Origin: an uncultured Pelagibacteraceae bacterium
GTDB lineage: Bacteria > Pseudomonadota > Alphaproteobacteria > Pelagibacterales > Pelagibacteraceae
Reading direction: 5' to 3'
DNA: 64,000 bases
Assembly: GCA_902616245.1 (NCBI GenBank)
Contig: CACMSB010000001.1
Span: forward strand, 62,001-126,000
The notes under the pieces are model-generated. The model was not told the origin of the DNA, ran no database searches, and saw only the letters and a list, made by a program, of their open reading frames with translations. Position numbers and translations under genes: made by a program. Shown one piece after another: positions 56,488 to 64,000 of this stretch (positions are counted from its first letter, which is position 1; every line of letters starts with the position of its first letter).

Positions 56488-58407
56488 TTAGATTGAAGGG
56501 GCTTTATTTAGATCAGAGTATTTTTTTATAAATTCTTTCAAAGCCATATTTTCTTGTTTATTAGAATCCAATCTTCTAATAGTTACACTGTTGGAGTCAA
56601 CTTCTTTTTTTCCACAAATCAATAACATTGGTACTTTTGTTAAAGAATGATCTCTTATTTTATAATTTAAATTGTGATTTTTAAGATCCACCTCGACAAT
56701 CAAACCAACCCGTTTTAATTCCTTAGCTACACTTTTAGCATATTCATCAAAATCATTAGAAATTGGAATAACAACTGCCTGTAAAGGTGATATCCAAAAT
56801 GGCAGCTTGCCTGCATAATTCTCTATAAGAATACCTATGAACCTTTCTAAAGATCCAAATAATGCTCTGTGTAACATTACAGGTACTTTTTTAGTTCCAT
56901 CTTTATCAACAAAAGAAGCCCCTAATCTACCTGGTAAATTTAAATCTACTTGCAAAGTTCCGCACTGCCAATCTCTACCGATTGCATCTCTTAAAACAAA
57001 TTCAATTTTTGGTCCATAAAATGCGCCCTCACCTTTATTAATTGAGTACTCAAGCTTGGTCGCTTTGATTGCTTCTAACAACGCAGCCTCTGACTTATCC
57101 CAAACTTTATCGTCTCCAACTCTTAAATCTGGTCTATCTGAATATTTTAAAATAACATCTTCAAAACCAAGATCTTTATAAATTTCTAAAATTAAGTTTG
57201 TAACACTCAAACATTCTTCAGTAATTTGTTCTTCTGTACAAAAAATATGTGCATCATCTTGAGTAAAGGCTCTTACACGTAATAATCCATGTAAAGCACC
57301 TGAGGGTTCATACCTGTGAACTTTTCCGAATTCTGACATCTTTAAAGGTAAGTCTCTATAACTTTTAAGTCCTTGATTAAATACTTGAACACACCCAGGA
57401 CAATTCATGGGTTTAATTGCAAATACTTTTTCATCTGGTGTAGTTGAAGTATACATATTAGCTCCAAATTTTTCCCAGTGGCCAGATTTTTCCCACAAAG
57501 ATCTATCAAGTATTTCTGGAGTATTTATCTCTTTGTAACCATCATGATCTTGTTTCATTCTCATATAAGAAACTAGTTTTTGGAACAAATTCCATCCTTT
57601 TTGGTGCCAAAACACAGATCCAGGACTTTCTTCTCTAAAATGAAATAAATCCATCTCTTTTCCAATTTTTCTATGATCTCTTTTTTCTGCTTCCTCAATT
57701 CTCTGAAGATAAAGGTCTAATTCTTTTTGAGTTGCCCAACCAGTGCCATATATTCTTTGAAGCATTTCATTATTAGAGTCACCGCGCCAATAAGCTCCGG
57801 ATACTTTTGTCAATTTAAAAGCCTTACCTATTTTACCAGAAGATACTAAATGAGGACCTCGACACAAATCATGCCATGTTTCACCATGATGATAAACCGT
57901 AAGTTCTTCGTTTTTAGGAATGCTCTCAATTATCTCAGCTTTATATTTTTCTCCAATTTTTTTAAAATGACTTATTGCTTTATCTCTCTCCCAAACTTCT
58001 TTTCTTGTTTTTACATCTTTATCTATTATCTCTGACATTTTTTTTTCAATCTTTTTTAGATCATCACTAGTAAATGGCTCTTTTCTTGCAAAATCATAGT
58101 AAAATCCATTTTCTATAACTGGCCCAATTGTTACCTGTGTGCCTGGGTAAAGTTCTTGAACGGCCATAGCCATTATATGTGCAGTGTCATGTCTAATGAC
58201 TTCTAAACCCTCAGGATCTTTAGCTGTAAATATTTCAATAGAACAATCTTGATCAATAACAGTATATAAATCTTTAAGCTCACCGTTTATGCTCATCACC
58301 AAAGCTTGCTTACCTAAGGACTTACTAATTTTTTCAGCAACCTCTATGCCTGTTATACTTTTTTCAAAGTTTAATTTTTTTCCATCAGGTAATGTAATAT
58401 TTGGCAT
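56488..58407 (-). CDS. thrS: Threonyl-tRNA synthetase
   Basis: The 639-residue protein has the TGS domain (1-60), the editing domain with HIMAMAVQELYPG and YHHGETWHDLCRGPHL, then the class II core with zinc ligands including Cys in FAIKPMNCPGCVQVF, RVRAFTQDDAHIF, and a C-terminal anticodon-binding domain. It starts the translation operon and overlaps the glycosyltransferase end. No T-box or operator-like leader is visible. Confidence 0.98.
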   Translation of the reverse strand: MPNITLPDGKKLNFEKSITGIEVAEKISKSLGKQALVMSINGELKDLYTVIDQDCSIEIFTAKDPEGLEVIRHDTAHIMAMAVQELYPGTQVTIGPVIENGFYYDFARKEPFTSDDLKKIEKKMSEIIDKDVKTRKEVWERDKAISHFKKIGEKYKAEIIESIPKNEELTVYHHGETWHDLCRGPHLVSSGKIGKAFKLTKVSGAYWRGDSNNEMLQRIYGTGWATQKELDLYLQRIEEAEKRDHRKIGKEMDLFHFREESPGSVFWHQKGWNLFQKLVSYMRMKQDHDGYKEINTPEILDRSLWEKSGHWEKFGANMYTSTTPDEKVFAIKPMNCPGCVQVFNQGLKSYRDLPLKMSEFGKVHRYEPSGALHGLLRVRAFTQDDAHIFCTEEQITEECLSVTNLILEIYKDLGFEDVILKYSDRPDLRVGDDKVWDKSEAALLEAIKATKLEYSINKGEGAFYGPKIEFVLRDAIGRDWQCGTLQVDLNLPGRLGASFVDKDGTKKVPVMLHRALFGSLERFIGILIENYAGKLPFWISPLQAVVIPISNDFDEYAKSVAKELKRVGLIVEVDLKNHNLNYKIRDHSLTKVPMLLICGKKEVDSNSVTIRRLDSNKQENMALKEFIKKYSDLNKAPSI

Positions 58408-59561
58408 TAGTTTATTAATTTTTTATACTCTGAATAAGTAGAAAAACACATTTTTTCAACATTAAATTTTGAAACTACATTTTTTCTACCTTCTATGCCC
58501 ATTTGATTGATAGTCTGTTCATCTAAATTCATAATTTCTATTAATTTTTTTGAAAGATCGTCAGAGTTATTTGCTTCAAATAAAAATCCTGTTTTATTTT
58601 CATTTATAGTCTCTTTTGATCCCCCAATATTACTTGCAACAATTGGTTTTTTCATTGCCTGAGCCTCAACAGATATTCTTCCAAAGGCTTCTGGTTCTAT
58701 AGATGAAGAAACTATGATGTCTGAAACTTTGTAGGCTAGAGGCATATTTTTACAATGATCTATAAATTTTACTTGGTTAGTTAGTCTATACTGCTCAACT
58801 AACCTAATAAGTTTCTTTTTGTAAAGTTCTCTTCCTTGATCGCTCCCAAGAATAATTACATTAAACACCTCGTGTCCTAAATTTATATTTACTTTATTAA
58901 TAGCATCTAAAAACATTTCTTGGCCTTTCCATTCTGTTAATCTTCCGGGCAATAGAACAGTTTTTCTCTCAATTTTAAGTCCCCATGATTTAAATAATTC
59001 ATCTTCCTCTGTTTCTATAGTAGTTGATGGATCAAAATAGTCAGTATTAATGCCTCTAAATATCACCAAGAATTTTTTTTTATCATTAAGGTATTCAGAG
59101 TAGTTTTCTTTAATATGTGAAAATATAAAATTAGACCCAGCAATAATTAAATCCGATCTCAACATTACAGAATTATATAATTTTTTTAATTTACTTTTAA
59201 AATTATATGTTCCATGAAATGTAGTTACAAATTTACATCGTGTGATTTTGGTAGCTAGCAAACAAGACCATCCAGGTGCTCTACTTCTCGCGTGGACAAT
59301 ATTAATTCCATAAAATAAAATTATTAAAGAAATAATTATTGAATTAAAAAAAACCAAAATGGGGTTTTTGGAATTAACAGGTAACCTTATATATTTAACT
59401 TTTTTTTTATCTATAAACTTTGTTAATTCACCACCGTTGCAAATTAAAAAAGATTTACAATCATTTTCATGTAGATAGTGCGCGATATCATAACAACCTG
59501 TTTCTGCGCCACCGTATCCAAGTTTTGGTATAACTTGCAGAACTTTCAATTTTGGATGCAT
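58407..59561 (-). CDS. Glycosyltransferase family 4 protein
   Basis: The 384-residue GT-B enzyme has the N-terminal donor-independent domain starting VLQVIPKLGYGGAETGCYDIA and VHARSRAPGWSCLLA. The C-terminal nucleotide-sugar domain has VLLPGRLTEWKGQEMFLDAI and SSSIEPEAFGRISVEAQAMKKPIVASNIGG with the EPEAFG catalytic acid. It probably adds a sugar to LPS or another surface glycan. It precedes thrS by one shared base and is divergent from the ABHD10-like gene. Confidence 0.88.
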   Translation of the reverse strand: MHPKLKVLQVIPKLGYGGAETGCYDIAHYLHENDCKSFLICNGGELTKFIDKKKVKYIRLPVNSKNPILVFFNSIIISLIILFYGINIVHARSRAPGWSCLLATKITRCKFVTTFHGTYNFKSKLKKLYNSVMLRSDLIIAGSNFIFSHIKENYSEYLNDKKKFLVIFRGINTDYFDPSTTIETEEDELFKSWGLKIERKTVLLPGRLTEWKGQEMFLDAINKVNINLGHEVFNVIILGSDQGRELYKKKLIRLVEQYRLTNQVKFIDHCKNMPLAYKVSDIIVSSSIEPEAFGRISVEAQAMKKPIVASNIGGSKETINENKTGFLFEANNSDDLSKKLIEIMNLDEQTINQMGIEGRKNVVSKFNVEKMCFSTYSEYKKLIN

Positions 59562-59603
59562 ATGGTAGAGTTATAATATTTCAAATCAATTTAAATACTT
59601 TAT

Positions 59604-60365
59604 ATGAAAAAATTTAAATTTCTAAAAATTTCTAAAACAAAAAAACTAAGATATATAAGCAATTATTATAAGAAAAATCTTTATATTATATTTTTACCAG
59701 GTTTTGCATCCGATATAGAAGGAGATAAACCTAAAAGATTTTTAAACTATGCTAAAGAAAATAAATTGGGTTTTTTGGCACTAGAATATTCTGGATACGG
59801 AAAATCTTCAGGTGAATTTACAAAAGGGAATATTTCCACTTGGGCAAATGATGCAAAACAGACTATTAAGAATATAGTTAAAAAAAATGATATAATTTTA
59901 ATAGGTTCTAGTATGGGTGCTTGGATTTCTTTATTATTATTTAAATCAATTAAGAAACAGATTAAAGGCTTTATGGGAATTGGCTCTGCTCCAGAATTTT
60001 TAACAAGAATAATGTGGAAAAAATTTTCAAAAAAGACAAAAAGTGAAATTATCAAAAAAGGTATTAGCAAAATTAAAAATGGTGAATATGAGTATCTCAT
60101 AACTTATCAATTAATTAAAGATGGAAGAAAAAAACAAAATAAAGTTTTGAATGTTAAAATTCCAATGAAAATACCTGTTACTATGGTCCATGGTCGAAAA
60201 GATGAAGTTGTACCAATTAAATACTCAAGAGAAGTTTTAAAAATCTTCAGCAAAGCAAAAAAAAAATTAAATATAATTAAGAAGGGTGACCATAGTCTCT
60301 CGTCAAAAAAAAATCTAAATATTATTTGTAAAGAGTTAGATAATATTATTAAAAATACTAACTAG
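59604..60365 (+). CDS. Alpha/beta hydrolase, ABHD10-like
   Basis: The 253-residue hydrolase has the oxyanion segment IIFLPGFASDIEGDKP, ALEYSGYGKSSGEF, nucleophile GSSMGAW (Ser103), acid in HGRKDEVVP and the final GDHSL histidine. From family knowledge this is close to mitochondrial ABHD10, a thioesterase that removes palmitoyl groups, and to alphaproteobacterial homologues. Its substrate here is unknown. It is monocistronic and overlaps the gltB end by 8 bp. Confidence 0.85.
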   Translation: MKKFKFLKISKTKKLRYISNYYKKNLYIIFLPGFASDIEGDKPKRFLNYAKENKLGFLALEYSGYGKSSGEFTKGNISTWANDAKQTIKNIVKKNDIILIGSSMGAWISLLLFKSIKKQIKGFMGIGSAPEFLTRIMWKKFSKKTKSEIIKKGISKIKNGEYEYLITYQLIKDGRKKQNKVLNVKIPMKIPVTMVHGRKDEVVPIKYSREVLKIFSKAKKKLNIIKKGDHSLSSKKNLNIICKELDNIIKNTN

Positions 60366-63300
60366 CTTGACCGATTAATTTTTTATTTGATATAGGATTT
60401 TCTAACTTATCTAACATTTCTTTTGGACAAACTTGGATAAAATTATTTATTTCATTTTCAAAATTTTCAACAATTTTTTTTGAGATTATTGAATTTGTTT
60501 CTATCGCATGTTCTTGAATTAATTTCCTTAGATGCTCAATCCAAAATTTAGTTTCTGGAGTTTGCCAAACTACACTTTCAGGATTTACTTTTTTATCAAA
60601 TTGATTTTCAGGGTCATAAATAAATGCCATACCTCCTGTCATGCCAGCTCCAAAATTATCGCCAATATCTCCTAATATAATAATGTTTCCGCCTGTCATG
60701 TATTCACAGCCATTTGAATCACAACCTTCTACTACTGCAGTTGCACCTGAATTTCTTACAGCAAATCTCTCGCCTGCTTGTCCTGCAGCTAATAATTTTC
60801 CTGAAGTAGCTCCATACAAAACAGTATTTCCAATAATAGTATTTTCATTTGAAACAAGGTTACTTTCATCTTGTAATTTAATCACAATAGTTCCACCTGA
60901 TAATCCTTTGGCAACATAATCATTTGCATCCCCTTTTAAAATTAGTTTTAATCCTTTAATAGCAAAAGCACCAAAAGATTGGCCTGCTGAACCTTTAAAA
61001 TTTAATTCGATTGAATTTTCATCAAGATTGTTATTTCCAAATTTCTTGTACAAATGATAAGAAATTCTAGTACCAACTGCTCTATCAGTATTTTGAATTT
61101 CAAATTCTTGATTTATTTTTTCTTTTTTATCTATTTTGTCTTCTATTTCTGGCCATAATTTTTGATCTAAAGTATCTGGAACAGAATTAATTTCAGGTTT
61201 CTCACAATATCTTTTATTTTTTCCAGGATCTGCCTGAACAAAAAGAGGATTTAAGTCTAGATCATCCAAGTTTGGTGATCCTTTACTTACTTGCCTTAGT
61301 AAGTCAGTTCTTCCAATTACTTCATTCAAAGATTTGAAACCAAGATCAGCAAGTATTTCTCTTACTTCCTCTGCTATAAATGTAAAAAGGTTTACTACTT
61401 TTTCAGGAGTTCCTGTAAATTTCTCTCTTAGTTTATCATCTTGCGTGCAAACACCCACTGGACATGTATTTGAATGACATTGTCTGACCATTATACATCC
61501 CATTGCGACTAAAGCAGTTGTTGCTACGCCAAATTCTTCTGCTCCCATCATGGCTGCAATTACAACATCTCTTCCTGTTTTTATTCCTCCGTCAGTTCTA
61601 AGCGTCACTTGATGTCTCAAGTTATTTAAAGTCAATACCTGATTTGCTTCTGTTAATCCCATCTCCCAAGGAACTCCAACATATTTAACGCTTGTCTGTG
61701 GAGTGGCTCCTGTACCTCCTGAGTGCCCTGAGATTAAAATTATGTCTGCTTTAGCTTTTGCAACTCCAGCAGCTATCGTTCCAATTCCTGATGAAGCAAC
61801 TAATTTAACTCCAACCCTAGCCTTAGGATTTATTTGTTTTAAATCGTAAATTAATTGAGCTAAATCTTCTATTGAGTAAATATCATGATGTGGTGGAGGT
61901 GATATTAAAGTAACTCCTGGCGTTGAGTGTCTCAATCTCGCAATTTCATCTGTAACTTTAAAACCTGGTAATTGTCCACCTTCACCTGGTTTAGCGCCCT
62001 GTGCAATTTTGATTTCAATCTCATTACAATTATTTAGGTAATTAATGGTTACTCCAAATCTAGCTGATGCAATTTGTTTAACCCTAGAATTTGCACTATC
62101 TCCATTCTTCATAATCTTAAATCTTTTTTCATCTTCTCCACCTTCACCACTACAAGATGCACCTTTAATTCTGTTCATACCAACAGCAAGAGTTTCATGT
62201 GCTTCTTTCGATAAAGCTCCATGAGACATGCTTCCACTCCCGAATCTTTTTAATATATTAGATGCAGGCTCAACATTAGATATATCGATAGGATTTTTAG
62301 ATTTAAAATCTACTAAATCTCTTAAACTTATTGGATTTAGATTGTAAATACCTTTAGTGTATTTTTTATAAATTTCATAAGATCCTTGTCCAACTGCAGT
62401 TTGCAGTAAATGAATTAGTTTACCTTGATACTGGTGTGTTTCACCATTTTTTCTATATCTGTAAATACCTCCAATAGGTAGAATATTTAAATTATCGAAA
62501 AATGCTTCTTCGTGTATAGTTCTAATTTTCTTTTCTATTCCCTTTAAACCGATTCCAGAAATCTTTGATAACATCCCAGGAAAGTAATCTTTAACAATTG
62601 TTCTACTTAGTCCAACAGTTTCAAAATTACATCCACCTCTGTAAGAACTTAAAACAGAAATCCCCATTTTAGACATTATTTTAAGAAGACCGAGATTGAC
62701 TGATTTAATGTATCTTGAAACACATTCATCAAATGTGAAATTTCCAAATAATTTCTTAGAATGTCTTTGATATAAGCTATCAAAAGCTAAATAAGGGTTC
62801 ACTGTCGTAGCACCAACACCGATTAACGTTGCAAAAGAGTGAGTATCTAAAGCATCTCCAGTTTGAACATTAATAGAAACATAGCCTCTTAAACCTAATT
62901 TAACTAAGTGTGTATTTATTGCCCCTATACATAAAAGCATTGGCATTGGCATTCTATTTTCTGAAATATTTTTATCTGATAATATTATTTGTTTAATTCC
63001 CTCTCTAACAGCTTGTTCAGATTTAACTTTGAGTAAATTTATTGATGTCTCTAAATCATCATCTTTACTGAATGTGCAATCTAAAACTTTATTATTATTT
63101 CCAAAGAATTTCAAAAATTTTTCAAATTGTGCATTTGATAATATTGGACTATTTAAGACATAAATATTGTCTTTAGTTAATTTACTAAAGTCTAAAATAT
63201 TGCCAAGATTTCCAAATCTTGTCTTTAAACTCATAACTTTATTTTCTCTTAGAGAGTCAATCGGTGGATTTGTAACCTGACTAAAATTTTGTCTAAAGTA

Positions 63301-64000
63301 ATGATATAGTGGCCTATATTTATCAGATAAAACTGCTAAAGGCGTGTCATCACCCATTGATCCTGTTGCTTCCTTTGCATCTTCCGCCATTGGATGAAGA
63401 ATTAATTCTAAATCTTCTATACTATATCCAAAACAATGCTGGAAATTTCTCAAATTTCCACCTTCTAGCTCTACTTTTTCAGTTTCTGCCTCTAACTTTT
63501 TATCAAGATCAATAATTTGATTGTTGTAATGCTTATATTCTTTTGAAAGGTAATTTTTTATCTCATCGTTTGAGTATACTTTCCCTTTTTCTATTCTTAA
63601 TCCTAGGATTTCCCCAGGTCCCAGTCGCCCTTTAGATACAATTTTTTTTTCATTTAAATCTATCATTCCTGTTTCACTTCCTGCAAAAAGGAGTTTGTCT
63701 CTTGTGACTGTATATCTAAGTGGTCTTAATCCATTTCTGTCGGTTGCAACAATTACCCATTCATTATCTGTTGCAGCTATAGCAGCTGGACCATCCCAAG
63801 GCTCCATGGTGCTATTTAAAAAATTGAATAATTGTTGATGATCTTTTTTTAATACCTTATTTTTTTTTGACCAAGCATCTGGTATTAACATTAATTTTGC
63901 TAGAGGGGCAGGCTGTCCAGAAATATTTAATAACTCAAAAACATTATCTAATGATGCAGAGTCAGAATTGCCAGCTGGTATTACAGGCTTAAGATTCTCT
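60358..64000 (-). CDS. gltB: Glutamate synthase large subunit (5' end beyond window)
   Basis: The frame continues open to the right edge, where ENLKPVIPAGNSDSASLDNVF is still inside the N-terminal glutaminase domain, so the true start is outside. The visible 1214 codons cover the rest of the glutaminase part, the linker domain, the FMN synthase barrel (APGAKPGEGGQLPG-like GAKPGEGGQLPG, LISGHSGGTGA) and the 3Fe-4S cysteines in CIMVRQCHSNTCPVG. The C-terminal GXGXG beta-helix ends the protein. With GltD it makes glutamate from glutamine and 2-oxoglutarate using NADPH, the main ammonium route in many marine bacteria. Confidence 0.97.
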   Translation of the reverse strand, partial: ENLKPVIPAGNSDSASLDNVFELLNISGQPAPLAKLMLIPDAWSKKNKVLKKDHQQLFNFLNSTMEPWDGPAAIAATDNEWVIVATDRNGLRPLRYTVTRDKLLFAGSETGMIDLNEKKIVSKGRLGPGEILGLRIEKGKVYSNDEIKNYLSKEYKHYNNQIIDLDKKLEAETEKVELEGGNLRNFQHCFGYSIEDLELILHPMAEDAKEATGSMGDDTPLAVLSDKYRPLYHYFRQNFSQVTNPPIDSLRENKVMSLKTRFGNLGNILDFSKLTKDNIYVLNSPILSNAQFEKFLKFFGNNNKVLDCTFSKDDDLETSINLLKVKSEQAVREGIKQIILSDKNISENRMPMPMLLCIGAINTHLVKLGLRGYVSINVQTGDALDTHSFATLIGVGATTVNPYLAFDSLYQRHSKKLFGNFTFDECVSRYIKSVNLGLLKIMSKMGISVLSSYRGGCNFETVGLSRTIVKDYFPGMLSKISGIGLKGIEKKIRTIHEEAFFDNLNILPIGGIYRYRKNGETHQYQGKLIHLLQTAVGQGSYEIYKKYTKGIYNLNPISLRDLVDFKSKNPIDISNVEPASNILKRFGSGSMSHGALSKEAHETLAVGMNRIKGASCSGEGGEDEKRFKIMKNGDSANSRVKQIASARFGVTINYLNNCNEIEIKIAQGAKPGEGGQLPGFKVTDEIARLRHSTPGVTLISPPPHHDIYSIEDLAQLIYDLKQINPKARVGVKLVASSGIGTIAAGVAKAKADIILISGHSGGTGATPQTSVKYVGVPWEMGLTEANQVLTLNNLRHQVTLRTDGGIKTGRDVVIAAMMGAEEFGVATTALVAMGCIMVRQCHSNTCPVGVCTQDDKLREKFTGTPEKVVNLFTFIAEEVREILADLGFKSLNEVIGRTDLLRQVSKGSPNLDDLDLNPLFVQADPGKNKRYCEKPEINSVPDTLDQKLWPEIEDKIDKKEKINQEFEIQNTDRAVGTRISYHLYKKFGNNNLDENSIELNFKGSAGQSFGAFAIKGLKLILKGDANDYVAKGLSGGTIVIKLQDESNLVSNENTIIGNTVLYGATSGKLLAAGQAGERFAVRNSGATAVVEGCDSNGCEYMTGGNIIILGDIGDNFGAGMTGGMAFIYDPENQFDKKVNPESVVWQTPETKFWIEHLRKLIQEHAIETNSIISKKIVENFENEINNFIQVCPKEMLDKLENPISNKKLIGQAS

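Overview
The window is a very AT-rich, almost gap-free stretch of bacterial chromosome. It best fits the marine alphaproteobacterial SAR11 clade (Pelagibacterales). The case rests on gene order and gene content: pyrF-trpF-trpB-trpA-accD-folC-trxA, murA-DUF2948-hisD-infA, bolA-dnaJ-cobS-cobT and rpmH-rnpA-yidD-yidC are alphaproteobacterial arrangements. GcrA, a RegB-type kinase, CobST and an alphaproteobacterial-type HisRS/tRNA-His pair point the same way. Extreme AT bias, Lys/Asn/Ile-rich proteins, 1-4 bp gene overlaps and single-copy housekeeping genes fit a streamlined genome. Species or subclade cannot be assigned from what I see. No gap between genes exceeds 300 bases.

Layout. 1-3.1 kb: arginine genes (argD and the first codons of argF), the cell-cycle regulator gcrA, a small SHOCT protein and an NDUFA9-like dehydrogenase. 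3.1-15.6 kb: one long forward operon, rnd-kdsD-lptC-lptB-aroA-cmk-rpsA-ihfB-pyrF-trpF-trpB-trpA-accD-folC. It joins LPS export, aromatic amino acids, pyrimidines, translation, fatty acids and folate. 15.6-19.4 kb (reverse): thioredoxin and a DNA-repair group (exonuclease I, an MGME1-like RecB-family nuclease, RmuC). 19.4-23.9 kb (reverse): a histidine block (tRNA-His, hisS, hisZ, an inserted sulfotransferase, hisG) with cspA upstream. 24-28.1 kb (reverse): two tiny proteins, dcd, murA, DUF2948, hisD, infA and tRNA-Phe. 28.2-36.3 kb: tRNA-Thr, a VTT-domain membrane protein (reverse), rpmH-rnpA-yidD-yidC, argB, a HAD phosphatase, dapD-dapE, an HDAC-like deacetylase and a SET-domain methyltransferase. 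36.3-40.4 kb (reverse): truA, fmt, def, a large secreted protein of unknown function and a tiny membrane protein. 40.5-45.6 kb: aroK-aroB, bolA (reverse), dnaJ-like, cobS, cobT. 45.6-59.6 kb (reverse): a RegB-like kinase, gyrB, tRNA-Ser, a membrane-anchored methyltransferase, lepA, pheT, pheS, rplT, rpmI, infC, thrS and a glycosyltransferase. 59.6-64 kb: an ABHD10-like hydrolase (forward) and most of gltB (reverse, running off the end).

The best leads are these. (1) The tryptophan enzymes TrpF, TrpB and TrpA sit in their ancestral locus but carry altered active-site motifs; Cmk, AroA and FolC of the same operon do too. (2) A close look-alike of the mitochondrial nuclease MGME1 lies between exonuclease I and RmuC. 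(3) A possible His-rich leader peptide overlaps a terminator-like hairpin just upstream of tRNA-His-hisS-hisZ-hisG. (4) tRNA-His lacks the usual G-1:C73 identity pair and ends 4 nt before the hisS start codon. (5) A histone-deacetylase-like gene sits beside a SET methyltransferase gene. I found no CRISPR array, insertion sequence, prophage or rRNA gene.
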